From the NCBI GenBank assembly GCA_937906475.1, contig CALCZA010000156.1:1-34511 (forward strand): a stretch of 34,511 bases of DNA, given 5' to 3'. Source of the DNA: an uncultured bacterium. Lineage in GTDB: Bacteria; Planctomycetota; UBA1135; UBA2386. Of this stretch, positions 25,932 to 34,511 are shown in pieces. The notes under the pieces were generated by a model. The model saw only the letters and a list, made by a program, of their open reading frames with translations. It had not been told where the DNA came from and did no database searches. The stretch's first letter is position 1; each line of letters starts with the position of its first letter. Made by a program: the position numbers and the translations under genes.

Positions 25932-26906
25932 CTACGCGATCTCGCGCATGTGCTGCACGCCCGGTCGCCAGCGCGTGCCGAAGTAGTGCAGCAAAAGTGG
26001 CAGCGCGCCAAGAATGCCGGCCGACAGCAGCATCGCAAACAGCGCGTATTCGCGCAGTGTCAACCGTTCGAACAGTGGATTGCGCGAATCGGCCGCGGCG
26101 GCGCTGAGCATGTCGCTCGGAACCTGACGGCGGTTGCCGTTGTGGAACTCACCGCCCAGACGAATTGCCAATTGGCGTAGCGTGCTCTGGTCCTGACGCG
26201 ACTGCTGGCCAGCGATGAAACTGCCGGACAAGTGGTCGCCAACGCCAACCACGAGCGTCCCGCCAAACGACGGCGGCAACTCGGGCATGCCGGATGCAGG
26301 CACCGTGTCACCATCGCTCACGATGACCAGCAACGCGCTATTCGCGCGCCAGGTTTTGCCCAGCTTGGCGGCCTCGGTGATGCCATCGAACAGTTTGGTC
26401 TTGCCGACCTTGAACGCCCATTGCAGATCGACCTCCGACAGCATGTGCCGAACGACCTCAATATCTTTGGTGTCCGTGACCACCGGTTTCGCGCCGTTGT
26501 AGGTCGCGACGACGCTGACCTTAAACTTGCCGATCTGCACGCGATCGAACAGCGATTCGATCAGTTCGCGCGAACGCTCGTGACGCGTAAGGTCACCCGA
26601 TACGCCAGCATCCTTCAAGAACATGCTCGGCGACACATCGTAAACGAGCACCAGATGGCGCCAGTCTTCATCGGTCATCTCTTCGCCAGCATGAACCTTC
26701 GGGTCGACGGTCAGCAGGGTTGCCAACGACCAAGCGAGTGCACTGTTGGCGAGGATGCGAAGCATCGGCACCGCCACGACCCACTTGGCCGGACGGCCCG
26801 TCGGACCAAACACCAAGTTCCGAATACGAGAGACGCGGCGCGCCAGTAGCACCTCGCCCAGCAGCGCGACGACGAAAGCCGCAAGTGTGGCGTAGAGGCT
26901 CACCAT
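25932..26906 (-). CDS. vWA-domain membrane protein, BatB-like
   Basis: The protein has 324 residues. Hydrophobic helices lie near 3-20 and 43-66, then a von Willebrand A domain with the MIDAS start DVSPSM at 90-95, a later VSDGDT and a GVGDH turn, and a C-terminal helix near 283-305 (FAMLLSAGILGALPLLLHY). The vWA domain is expected to face the periplasm and bind a divalent metal. The start overlaps the BatA-like gene by 7 bp. In MoxR/Bat systems paired vWA proteins work with the AAA ATPase in envelope stress or complex assembly; the target here is unknown. Confidence 0.82.
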   Translation of the reverse strand: MVSLYATLAAFVVALLGEVLLARRVSRIRNLVFGPTGRPAKWVVAVPMLRILANSALAWSLATLLTVDPKVHAGEEMTDEDWRHLVLVYDVSPSMFLKDAGVSGDLTRHERSRELIESLFDRVQIGKFKVSVVATYNGAKPVVTDTKDIEVVRHMLSEVDLQWAFKVGKTKLFDGITEAAKLGKTWRANSALLVIVSDGDTVPASGMPELPPSFGGTLVVGVGDHLSGSFIAGQQSRQDQSTLRQLAIRLGGEFHNGNRRQVPSDMLSAAAADSRNPLFERLTLREYALFAMLLSAGILGALPLLLHYFGTRWRPGVQHMREIA

Positions 26907-27820
26907 GGTGTGTACCTCCAGCCCAGCATGAATAGCATGTAGACACCCAGCACACTCAAGCCCGCGATCGCGAACGGGAAGAACCAGTCGACCAGTTCGG
27001 CCGTCGCTTGCTCGAGTTCAGTTTTGGTCATGCCGTCAATCGCCGAGAACACACCTTTGAGGGCATTCGTATCACCGGGATTGAAGACCTCGCCGCCAGT
27101 CATGCGCGCCAGGTTGACGATCTCGCCGCGCGCCTCAGTCTCCTGAATATTGACCGCGAACAGTTTGATGTGCTCACGCTTCAAGCGTTTGGCGATTTCC
27201 ATCTCGGCACCGCCAGACAGGTCGCTACTCCAACCGTCGGTGACCAAAATCATCATGCGGTCGCCTTCTTCACGGGACGTCAGCACTTCGCGCGCGCCGA
27301 GCACCGCCTTGCCAATCTCGGTGCCGCCAAAGCCGGGAACATTGTTCTCCGGACGCATGAACGGGATCGAGTTGCGGAACGCGGATGGGTCGCTCGTCAA
27401 CGGCACCCAGTGCAGGTAGTTGTTGCCAAAGAACGTCAGGCCAAACGAATCTCCGCTGCGGAAATCGAGGAACTCGTTGATCGCCTTCATCGACGCGTCA
27501 TAGCGCGTGCCGCTGCCAAACTTGGCCGTCATCGAACCAGAGATGTCGACGACGAACTGGATGTTGGTTAGCGCCCGCTTCTGCTTCGGCGCCGCGAGTT
27601 CTTGCGGTAACGAGATCAGCAAGACCGCCACCGCCATCAACAACGCCGGCAACGACTCACCGATGCCCAGCAAGGCGCGCATCGCCCAACCGCTGCCAAA
27701 TCGCTTGCCCCCATCGGAGTCAAACGGCATTGCAAAGCGGCCGCTGCGACGTGACCAGACCCAATACAGATGCAGCAGAGGCAGAGACAGCAGCAGCAAC
27801 ATCCACGGACGTGCGAACAT
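26900..27820 (-). CDS. vWA-domain membrane protein, BatA-like
   Basis: The protein has 306 residues. It begins with a BatA-type N-terminal helix (ARPWMLLLLSLPLLHLYWVW), a second helix near 55-73, then a vWA domain with an intact MIDAS: DISGSM at 92-97, GGTEIGKAV near 166 and VTDGWSSD near 198. A C-terminal helix pair near 282-303 anchors it again. The start codon shares one base with the stop of the preceding gene (TGATG), so expression is coupled. It follows the usual MoxR-DUF58-vWA order. Confidence 0.85.
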   Translation of the reverse strand: MFARPWMLLLLSLPLLHLYWVWSRRSGRFAMPFDSDGGKRFGSGWAMRALLGIGESLPALLMAVAVLLISLPQELAAPKQKRALTNIQFVVDISGSMTAKFGSGTRYDASMKAINEFLDFRSGDSFGLTFFGNNYLHWVPLTSDPSAFRNSIPFMRPENNVPGFGGTEIGKAVLGAREVLTSREEGDRMMILVTDGWSSDLSGGAEMEIAKRLKREHIKLFAVNIQETEARGEIVNLARMTGGEVFNPGDTNALKGVFSAIDGMTKTELEQATAELVDWFFPFAIAGLSVLGVYMLFMLGWRYTPW

Positions 27821-28677
27821 CAGGCACCGCCTCCATGCGAGCCGGGGTTGTTCGCATCAATCGGCGCAAAGCTCTCGGCCGTCACCGAGCGGTAGGGCCG
27901 CAACAGCGCCGAGACATCCATCAACTTTGGCGGTTCAGGGGCGTGCAGCCACGCTTCAACCTGCCGCAACAATGCACCGGCCTCATCGTGCTTGCGGATC
28001 GCCATGATCGCATCCACGGCACGCGCCGAACCGAGGTCTAAACGGGCACGCCAGAAGGCAACCAACAGTCGTTCGAGTTCCGCCTTCTTGGCATTGTCCG
28101 CATTACCCGTGGCGACCTCTTCGACAATCGGCCGCAGACGATCCGCGAGCGTCGGTGGCGGTGACGGCGGCGGTGGTTTGACGGCCCACTTGCGACCAAC
28201 AAACAAGATCGCTAGCAAACCAATGCCCCACAACACGCCGACCACGACCTGCAACGTCGAGTAGCCATCGAGTCGCGCAGCAGCAGCCGGATCAATGTCG
28301 CTTGGCTCAAAAGCCTCGGCAGGCAGCAGGCTCCGCACCTTGACGTTGATCGGCGGCAACGCACCCATCGGCGTACCGTCTTTGTGCACCAGGTAATTCG
28401 TCAGATTGTAGCTGCCCTCTTCGAACCCGACCCACTCGAGGTCGTAGCGAAGGTGTTCGCCGTGCGGCCACGTCTTGACGACGCGCACGACAACCTGCGA
28501 ACCCATCGACGAAGGAGCCGGCACAAGCTCCGGACCTGCCATCACGACTTGCTCGACGTAGGCACGCATGCCAACGGTCGCTTCGCGTTGGTCGCGAGCC
28601 TGTGCAATCAGCACCGTCGCGCACAACATCATGCACGCGAGCAGTCGCAGTGTCAGGTTGACTGTCAGACGCATCAT
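27820..28677 (-). CDS. Single-pass exported membrane protein of the MoxR operon (DUF4381-like position)
   Basis: The protein has 285 residues. It has a signal peptide (LLACMMLCATVLIAQA), a beta-rich periplasmic part to about 145, a transmembrane helix near 148-166 (VVVGVLWGIGLLAILFVG), a proline-rich linker (KPPPPSPPP), and a helical cytoplasmic part. It lies between DUF58 and the first vWA gene, the slot held by DUF4381-type proteins in related operons, but I do not see that family's sequence clearly. It overlaps both neighbours by 1-4 bp. Likely a structural partner of the vWA proteins. Confidence 0.65.
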   Translation of the reverse strand: MMRLTVNLTLRLLACMMLCATVLIAQARDQREATVGMRAYVEQVVMAGPELVPAPSSMGSQVVVRVVKTWPHGEHLRYDLEWVGFEEGSYNLTNYLVHKDGTPMGALPPINVKVRSLLPAEAFEPSDIDPAAAARLDGYSTLQVVVGVLWGIGLLAILFVGRKWAVKPPPPSPPPTLADRLRPIVEEVATGNADNAKKAELERLLVAFWRARLDLGSARAVDAIMAIRKHDEAGALLRQVEAWLHAPEPPKLMDVSALLRPYRSVTAESFAPIDANNPGSHGGGA

Positions 28678-29597
28678 CGAGCACCTCCCGAGATCCCGCG
28701 CGAACGGAAGAAGTGGCGTAAGCGCTGCAAGTAGGGCCGGTCCGTGCGGATCAACAGGTGGTCGACACCGCCGCGCCGCAGTTCGTGTTCGATCTTTTCT
28801 TGGTTCATCATTCCGCGCTTACCGCGCGCGACGAAATCGCGACCGGACTCCGCTTCCTTGGCCCGCAAGAAGCCAGCGCCCGGCAACATGATCTCGGCGG
28901 GGTCCTGAAACTGGATCACGGCGACTTCATGTTGTTGCGCGAGCAACGCCGCCGAATGCACCGCACCGGGCTCGTGCAGATCGCTGAGAATCACAATGAT
29001 GGAACGGGCTGCCAACGTCGGTCGCAGTTCGCGAATGCGCCGAACCATCTGGGTCGGCTCGGTGAACGAATGGCGACGCAGTCGCAGCAACCACTGCATG
29101 ACTTGGTCTTTGGCCAGGCTCGGCTTGATGTGCACGTCGCGCGCGCCGCAACCCAGCACGCCGACGGGACTGGTGCGATCGAGACACGCCAACGCGAGTC
29201 CGCCAGCAACCTGCAGCGCCGTCTCATATTTGCTGCGAGCCAACGACGACACCACCATCGATGCCGATGTATCGACCAGGAACCACGCCGGAAAACGACG
29301 CTGCGCCTCGTATTGCTTAATGTAGTACTTCGACGTGCGCGCCGTCACTCGCCAATCGATCGACTTGACCGGGTCGCCGGCGATGTACTGACGCGACTGC
29401 ACGTAATCGATGCCCGAACCGAGGAATCGCGATCCATCGAGGCCGTAAGTCAGATCGTCTGCTAGTCGTTTGATGGCGACGACGAACTTGCGAGCGGCCG
29501 ATGGCTCGATATTCGGCAGCATCCCCGGCAGCGCGGCTTCGCGCTCCCGAATGCTCATGCCCCGGCTAGAGGCACCGCTGTGATCGTCACCACTCAT
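28674..29597 (-). CDS. DUF58 domain protein
   Basis: The protein has 307 residues. The DUF58 signature is clear: SGIDYVQSRQYIAGDPVKSI at 61-80 followed by DWRVTARTSK, then a vWA-like core starting DTSASM at 109-114 and AGDPV-type spacing typical of the family. It starts in an ATGA overlap with the MoxR stop and ends in the same kind of overlap with the next gene. DUF58 proteins almost always accompany MoxR ATPases; they are thought to be cytoplasmic adaptors, but the molecular role is unproven. Confidence 0.9.
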   Translation of the reverse strand: MSGDDHSGASSRGMSIREREAALPGMLPNIEPSAARKFVVAIKRLADDLTYGLDGSRFLGSGIDYVQSRQYIAGDPVKSIDWRVTARTSKYYIKQYEAQRRFPAWFLVDTSASMVVSSLARSKYETALQVAGGLALACLDRTSPVGVLGCGARDVHIKPSLAKDQVMQWLLRLRRHSFTEPTQMVRRIRELRPTLAARSIIVILSDLHEPGAVHSAALLAQQHEVAVIQFQDPAEIMLPGAGFLRAKEAESGRDFVARGKRGMMNQEKIEHELRRGGVDHLLIRTDRPYLQRLRHFFRSRGISGGAR

Positions 29598-30592
29598 TTG
29601 GCAACTTCGTTCAGGATCTCCTGCAGGACTTGAGCACTCGTTTGGCCTTCGGCCACAGCTTCGTAGCTGAGGCGAATGCGGTGCAAGATGACGTCCTCGG
29701 CGAGTGCGAACAGGTCTTCAGGAACCACGTAGTCGCGGCCGTGAATCAGCGCGCGAGCGCGTGACGCCTTGACCAGCGAGATGCCGGCGCGTGGACTACA
29801 ACCGAGTTCGAGACTCGGGTGGTTGCGGGTGCGGTTAACGATCTCGACGCAGTGCTCGAGGAACGCTTCGCTGACGTGCACTTCCTGCACGTCTTCCATC
29901 GCGCGAACCAGTTGGTCGGCACTGCCCTTCTCTTGCTCACCGAGAACATCGAACTCGGTGCGTGCCACGGCACCCTTGCCATCACGACGCACACCGAGTT
30001 TGGCATTGCGGCGCAGGACTTCGAGTTCTTCTTCGGGCTTCAGGTATTCGAGGCGGTGCAACAGCATGAAGCGATCGAGTTGCGCTTCCGGCAACTCGAA
30101 CGTGCCCGCTTGCTCAACCGGGTTCTGCGTGGCGATCACGAGGAACGGTGCCGGCAGGGCGAAGTTATCGTTACCGATCGTGACCCGGCGCTCCTGCATG
30201 GCTTCGAGCAACGCACTCTGCACCTTCGGCGCGGCGCGGTTGATCTCATCGGCGAGCAGCAGGTTGGTGAAGATCGGCCCCTTGTGGATGCGGAACTCGT
30301 GGGTCTTCTGATCGAGGATCTCACTGCCGACGATGTCGGACGGCAGCAAGTCGATCGTGAACTGGATGCGCGAGTACGACAAGTCAACCGTCTTGGAGAC
30401 CGCCGCAACCAGCAGCGTCTTGGCCAGGCCAGGCACGCCCTGCAGCAGCAAGTGGCCAGAGGTCAGCAGCGAGATCAAGACGCGCTCGACCACGACTTCT
30501 TGGCCGACGACAACCTTGCCGACGCGAGTCTTAATCTGATCGAGAAACTTGAGTGTCTCGACGAAACGAGGGGCAGTAGCGGATGCGGTCAT
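29594..30592 (-). CDS. MoxR-family AAA+ ATPase
   Basis: The protein has 332 residues from ATG 30592 (MTASATAPRF); the frame is open further upstream to 30670, but that extension is not family-like. Walker A is GVPGLAKT at 52-59, Walker B LLLADEIN at 111-118, sensor 1 TQNP at 155-158 and the arginine finger region EAQLDRF with Arg174. The C-terminal lid holds GCSPRAGISLVKASRARAL. MoxR ATPases are chaperones that remodel or help insert metal in partner complexes, usually with DUF58 and vWA proteins, which follow directly here. It sits 102 bp after the large upstream gene. Confidence 0.93.
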   Translation of the reverse strand: MTASATAPRFVETLKFLDQIKTRVGKVVVGQEVVVERVLISLLTSGHLLLQGVPGLAKTLLVAAVSKTVDLSYSRIQFTIDLLPSDIVGSEILDQKTHEFRIHKGPIFTNLLLADEINRAAPKVQSALLEAMQERRVTIGNDNFALPAPFLVIATQNPVEQAGTFELPEAQLDRFMLLHRLEYLKPEEELEVLRRNAKLGVRRDGKGAVARTEFDVLGEQEKGSADQLVRAMEDVQEVHVSEAFLEHCVEIVNRTRNHPSLELGCSPRAGISLVKASRARALIHGRDYVVPEDLFALAEDVILHRIRLSYEAVAEGQTSAQVLQEILNEVAK

Positions 30593-30694
30593 GTGCGGGT
30601 AAAGGCGGTAGAGGGGTTGTTCTATGAATGGGGTGGGGCGGTGTCGGCGGCGAACACTAGGCACGCACAACCGACACGTGTGAGCAGAGAGCGG

Positions 30695-33600
30695 CTAGCT
30701 CGCCTTGCTCAACCAGTGACGGGCAATCTTCTCGAGTTCGAGCCCGGCTTCGCTCTGCTTGCCGAAGTGGCTCGCTTCGATGCGCTGCACGTCGATATCA
30801 AGCTGCTCCTTCTGCGACTCCGCCAACGGAGCCACGCCTCGAATCTTCTGCAGCAAGGCCAGCACCGAGAACGCCGTCAACTGCTCGGGCATGCGCAACG
30901 CTTGCTCGTCGCCATCCGTGCCCTTGCGCGCGGCCGGGTAGAAGAACCAAACGCAGTAGCCAATAATGGCCAAGACCAACAGGACCCAAGCCCAGGCCGG
31001 GTTGGTCGCGTTGATTGCACGGCGCAGCGCGACCTCGGCACTGACGGTCTCAAGGTCCGCATCGTTGTAGCGCTGGTAGACCGCGCGGACGCCTTCGAGC
31101 ATCGGCTCGCCAAAGCGGAAATTGCCCGGTGCCGCACCCTCTTCGGGCTCCAGCGCCAACAGCCAAACGCGCTCACTCTCGACCGAGTCCTGGTCATCCG
31201 AGAAGCGCACCACTGAGGCACCTTGGTCGTCGGCCTTCTTGATGACGAAGCCCGGGGTCTTGAGTTCGAGGAAGGTATCGAGGTCCGGGACCATGCCCCA
31301 GCTCTTCGCCTTGATCTCGAGGGTTACCTTGCCTTCGTCGATCTTGCGCTCGTCGAGCAACTGCAAGACTTCGAGGTTCGAGTACGGGCGCGCGGTTTGT
31401 TCCTGCGACGCATCGACAACGACCGGCGACGAACCGATCGGCAAGATCGTGAAGCCAGACATGTCGTTGAAGTCGAGGTCTAGCTTCAACTGCGGAATAC
31501 GGTCAACGTGTGGCCCGCGCGCTTGCAGCAACATGTAGGCGTAGGGCGAACGCTGCCAATCCGGATCGTCGTCCTGCAGCGGCTCCATCTTCTCGCTGTT
31601 GAACGTGATCGACAGGACCTCGAAGTTCTCACGCAACGACGCGATCACCGCCTCATGGAACTTGTCGCGGTAGTTCTCCGTCGGACGGCCGTAGTTGAAG
31701 GCGTAGGCCTGGTCGTTCTGGTTGGTCGCGTACTTCTGGAAGCCACCGCTTTCACGGCCGACTTGTTCGGAGTGCATGATGTCGACGCGCACTCCAAATG
31801 GCTCCGTGCCGACCGCCGTATCACCATCGACGACCACGTCGAGACGCAACTCCGACAGCAAGTCCTGGTAGTAGGTCCAGAGCTTCTGCGCGTCCTTGGT
31901 CTGCTCGCTGTCGCCGGTAATCTCAAAGCCAGCTTGCAGGTAGCGGAACTTGATCTGCGGCTTCACCGCCGACATCCGCGTCCACAGCAAGTTCGCGAAG
32001 CGATCTTGGTGACGCTTGCGGCTGTCCTCCGGCATGTTCGCCAGCGCATCCTTAATCAGCGGCAACTGCGACTTCGCGACAACCTGCGACTCATCGACGG
32101 CGCCGAGATCGGCAGCGCCGAGAGCCGAGTAGAACCACAGGGTGAATGGCTGATCGGTCTCTTCGTCGGGCGTTAGGTCCGGCGCGATCGACGCGTAGTG
32201 CTCAGCAGCTTCTTCGAACAGTTCGAACGACATCTTCCGGAGGTCGGCGAAGTCGCTATTGCGCTTCATCTCCATCGAGAAGTTGTTCTGGTCGTGCTGC
32301 AGGGTCGCAACCGCGGTCAGCAGCGCCCAGTGACGGCCCTTCGACTGCAGCGACTCCTGCGCCAACGTCAGCGCCGTCTGGTAGCCCTGCTTGACCTGCT
32401 CAAGCATCTGCTTCTGCGAACGACGCGTCTTAGCGTCCTTCTGCACCGACGGCTTACGCCAGACAGTCGCTAGGTTGGTGCGCATGCGGCCAATCAAGTT
32501 GCCGAGCACAACGGGATCGAGTTCACGGATGTCGCCGAACACACCTTCAATCGTCTCTAGGCGGTAGACCTCGGCCGAACTGTGCGCCGCGACAAACGCT
32601 TGCGTCAACAACGTCGGGTCGACGCCACCGATCGGCAGAGCGCGCAAACGCTCGACATACTTCGACAGTTCGCGAAGGTTGCGTTCCTGCTTACTGCGCG
32701 TCAGCGGGATCGAGTTGGCGCGCGTATTGAAGCCATACATGAACATGTAGGAGTTCGAATTGCGGTTCGTGTTCGGATTGTTGTTCCGCTGCCAGACGCG
32801 CAAGAACTCGTTGGCGAGGTCCTTGGCCTTGCGCGGGTTGGTCGACGCGAGCTTTTCGATGTATGGAAACGCCTTCTCGTATTCGTTGACCTTCAACCAC
32901 AGCTGTGCCGACACCGTGGTGAAGTGCGGCGCCAATTCTTCATTGAGCAACGCGGCCCACTTATCGCTCGGCTGCGACTTCATCAAGTCGGCCGGCTCAA
33001 TTGCCTTGACGCGGCCACCGCCCCCCATGCGTGGGTTGCGGTAGAAGATGTTGCCGTACATGTCGCGCTGCATGTTTGAACCGAAGGCCGTCGTCTTCGA
33101 GAACATGTTGCTGTGCGCAGCTTCTTGCACCCAGCTTGAGGCAAGCACGGCGAGCGTTGGCTTCCATTGCTCGGCGAGCCTAGGGGCCACCCGCAGCAAC
33201 GCTTCGACAGCGGTCTTCTGTAGTTCGAGACCCGACGCGCGATACGCGGCGTCGTTACCCTTCTTCTGAAAGCCCATCGCAACCTGACCGCCGATCGTGG
33301 CGATGATCTCCATGCCGCGCTCCGGACGTCCGGCGAAGCTGTCCGCCAACCACGCCGGGCCAAGCTCCTCATGGACCTTGGGAGCTAGGTCGACCGCGCG
33401 ACGTAGCGCTTCCTCCTTCTCATCCTTACCGATGTCACCCTTTGCGAGCGCACCCTGCGTCGCATACCAGGCCTCTTCGAGCCAGCTACTCCGCCGCTCC
33501 TTGGCATACATCGCCAGCGCGTAGCGGGCGCGCAAGTTCATAGCTTCGCGATCGTCGTTCTTCTCGGCTGCCGTGGCCGTTGGCAAGAACACGCCGAGTT

Positions 33601-34511
33601 CCGTCTCCATCTTCAGGTTCGACAGCAGCATCGCCACTTCGCGACGATCCATGCGCATCGCTTCCTTGGGCTTGCTGACTTCAACGCCGAGCAAACGAAT
33701 CAATTCTTCGACGACGCTGCCGTCTTGGATTGCACGCTGCACGATCGGCGCGAGTTGCTTGGCTTGCTTCTTGTCGAACCCCTTCGGTGCCATGCCAGCG
33801 AGCACCAACGCTTCTTCAAACGAGAAGCGGTTGCGCTCCTGCAGGTTGGCAGGCAGGTTCGAACGCGGTTTATTCGGATGGCGCGGCAAGACCGTCAGCA
33901 CGTGCTCATACGCAGCGACTTGGTCCTTCTCCGGCAACGATGCGAGGAACTCGCTGAGCTTGCTCCAACGGCCAAGCGTCACGTCGCGCTGCAGCATCTC
34001 CATCTCGCGCTTCAGCTTCTTGGCTGCGAGCGCGGCATCGATAGCAGGAATGGCAGGTACGGCGATAGCGGCTCCCATCAACTGCTCCATTGCAGGCGCG
34101 TCAACGTTGAGTTCCGCGTCGAGCAACGCCTGCATCTGCGCCGGGGTCATCGCCGAACCACTCAAACCCGAACCTGCCGCACGTTGCAAGGGAGCCGATG
34201 GCACAGCACCCGATGACGATGCCCTCATGCGCACCGCGCGCATCACCGGAACCGACTTCACTGCAACCAGACTACTCGAACGAATCGAAGGCCCCGCCAC
34301 TGGCAAGAGCCTGCTAGACGAAGAGGTCGACGAAGCAGCCCTCATACTCTTCACCTGGGCCGTGCGCCCGGGCACACCAGCCGCGCCGATCATTACGCCC
34401 ATGCTTGGCGCACTGCCGGTTGCGCCACTGCCGGTTGCACCACTGCCGTCGGCACTACTGCCGTCGGCACCACTGCCGTCGGCACCACTGCTAGCCGCAC
34501 CACTAGCCGCA
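30695..34511 (-). CDS. Large C-terminally anchored protein heading the MoxR operon (partial, runs off right edge)
   Basis: At least 1271 codons are seen. The frame is open to the window edge, so the true start and any signal peptide may lie outside; an internal ATG at 34402 is the longest candidate inside. The first ~80 residues are Ser/Ala/Gly-rich and begin as SGADG/SGATG repeats. A long helical, charged section follows (to about residue 870 from 34402). Then come beta-rich segments (GTEPFGVRVDIMH, then LKLDLDFNDM, then KVTLEIKAKSW) and a transmembrane helix near 1134-1155 (WVLLVLAIIGYCVWFFYP), with a short basic and helical tail. No family recognised. The beta domains plus a C-terminal helix recall BatD-like proteins. 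Confidence 0.7.
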   Translation of the reverse strand, partial: AASGAASSGADGSGADGSSADGSGATGSGATGSAPSMGVMIGAAGVPGRTAQVKSMRAASSTSSSSRLLPVAGPSIRSSSLVAVKSVPVMRAVRMRASSSGAVPSAPLQRAAGSGLSGSAMTPAQMQALLDAELNVDAPAMEQLMGAAIAVPAIPAIDAALAAKKLKREMEMLQRDVTLGRWSKLSEFLASLPEKDQVAAYEHVLTVLPRHPNKPRSNLPANLQERNRFSFEEALVLAGMAPKGFDKKQAKQLAPIVQRAIQDGSVVEELIRLLGVEVSKPKEAMRMDRREVAMLLSNLKMETELGVFLPTATAAEKNDDREAMNLRARYALAMYAKERRSSWLEEAWYATQGALAKGDIGKDEKEEALRRAVDLAPKVHEELGPAWLADSFAGRPERGMEIIATIGGQVAMGFQKKGNDAAYRASGLELQKTAVEALLRVAPRLAEQWKPTLAVLASSWVQEAAHSNMFSKTTAFGSNMQRDMYGNIFYRNPRMGGGGRVKAIEPADLMKSQPSDKWAALLNEELAPHFTTVSAQLWLKVNEYEKAFPYIEKLASTNPRKAKDLANEFLRVWQRNNNPNTNRNSNSYMFMYGFNTRANSIPLTRSKQERNLRELSKYVERLRALPIGGVDPTLLTQAFVAAHSSAEVYRLETIEGVFGDIRELDPVVLGNLIGRMRTNLATVWRKPSVQKDAKTRRSQKQMLEQVKQGYQTALTLAQESLQSKGRHWALLTAVATLQHDQNNFSMEMKRNSDFADLRKMSFELFEEAAEHYASIAPDLTPDEETDQPFTLWFYSALGAADLGAVDESQVVAKSQLPLIKDALANMPEDSRKRHQDRFANLLWTRMSAVKPQIKFRYLQAGFEITGDSEQTKDAQKLWTYYQDLLSELRLDVVVDGDTAVGTEPFGVRVDIMHSEQVGRESGGFQKYATNQNDQAYAFNYGRPTENYRDKFHEAVIASLRENFEVLSITFNSEKMEPLQDDDPDWQRSPYAYMLLQARGPHVDRIPQLKLDLDFNDMSGFTILPIGSSPVVVDASQEQTARPYSNLEVLQLLDERKIDEGKVTLEIKAKSWGMVPDLDTFLELKTPGFVIKKADDQGASVVRFSDDQDSVESERVWLLALEPEEGAAPGNFRFGEPMLEGVRAVYQRYNDADLETVSAEVALRRAINATNPAWAWVLLVLAIIGYCVWFFYPAARKGTDGDEQALRMPEQLTAFSVLALLQKIRGVAPLAESQKEQLDIDVQRIEASHFGKQSEAGLELEKIARHWLSKAS
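34411..34511. repeat. 15-bp tandem repeat encoding SGADG/SGATG units, cut by the window edge
   Basis: At least six imperfect copies of a 15-bp unit (plus-strand form CACTGCCGTCGGCAC or CACTGCCGGTTGCGC) lie head to tail. The unit is a multiple of three and encodes five-residue Ser-Gly-Ala-Asp/Thr-Gly repeats in the minus-strand gene, so copy number can change without breaking the frame. It continues past the window. Confidence 0.8.

Noticed and set aside
1..34511. CRISPR arrays, tRNA, rRNA and intact insertion sequences
   Set aside because: I looked for spaced direct repeats, TPsiC-like arms (GTTCRANNC outside genes) and complete transposase frames and found none; the only tandem repeat is the coding 15-bp array at the right edge.

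Overview
The window is high-GC bacterial DNA. It most likely comes from a planctomycete, possibly near the Poly30-type marine lineages; this is inferred from gene content, not from a marker gene. The clues are FG-GAP/VCBS secreted proteins, a CRTAC1/ASPIC-type protein, a PQQ-like beta-propeller with the usual planctomycete opening, very large secreted proteins, a MoxR/DUF58/vWA operon, and a C-terminal beta-domain shared by two otherwise unrelated secreted proteins. No rRNA, tRNA, CRISPR array or intact insertion sequence was found.

Layout. 1-377: no convincing gene; one arm of a degenerate direct repeat lies at 231-267. 378-10468: an export-oriented block holding an FG-GAP protein fused to a candidate HExxH metallopeptidase, a CRTAC1-like FG-GAP/ASPIC protein, a convergent PQQ-like propeller, and a large S8 protease preceded by about 230 bp rich in hairpins. 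10540-12232 (minus): a compact cassette in which a DUF2130 coiled-coil/PD-(D/E)XK-like protein is flanked by two tiny, tightly coupled reading frames of 52 and 41 residues. Immediately upstream of it (12475-12630) is the decayed C-terminus of an IS91-type transposase plus the second copy of the repeat. 13037-16851: a small membrane protein, a YeiH-type transporter divergent from a YeiE-like LysR regulator, and a transaldolase. 17368-23733: a 2121-residue secreted protein with alpha-2-macroglobulin-like domains but no thioester motif. 24198-34511 (minus): a nine-gene, largely overlapping operon that starts beyond the right edge and ends at a strong terminator at 24025-24054.

How the genes work together. 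The minus-strand operon runs: large C-terminally anchored protein (BatD-like position), MoxR AAA ATPase, DUF58, a single-pass membrane protein, vWA (BatA-like), vWA (BatB-like), a small zinc-ribbon-like membrane protein with an acidic tail, DUF2809, and a TPR-like exported protein (BatC-like position). By family knowledge such clusters form a MoxR chaperone/vWA envelope system; the flanking members here look lineage-specific. YeiE/YeiH is a classic divergent regulator-transporter pair. The DUF2130 cassette beside transposon debris is the best candidate here for an undescribed mobile or defence-type module, although its function is not shown by the sequence. The shared C-terminal domain (signature IPxxxxLxGxxLxGxxIxID) is the best candidate for an undescribed surface or sorting module.
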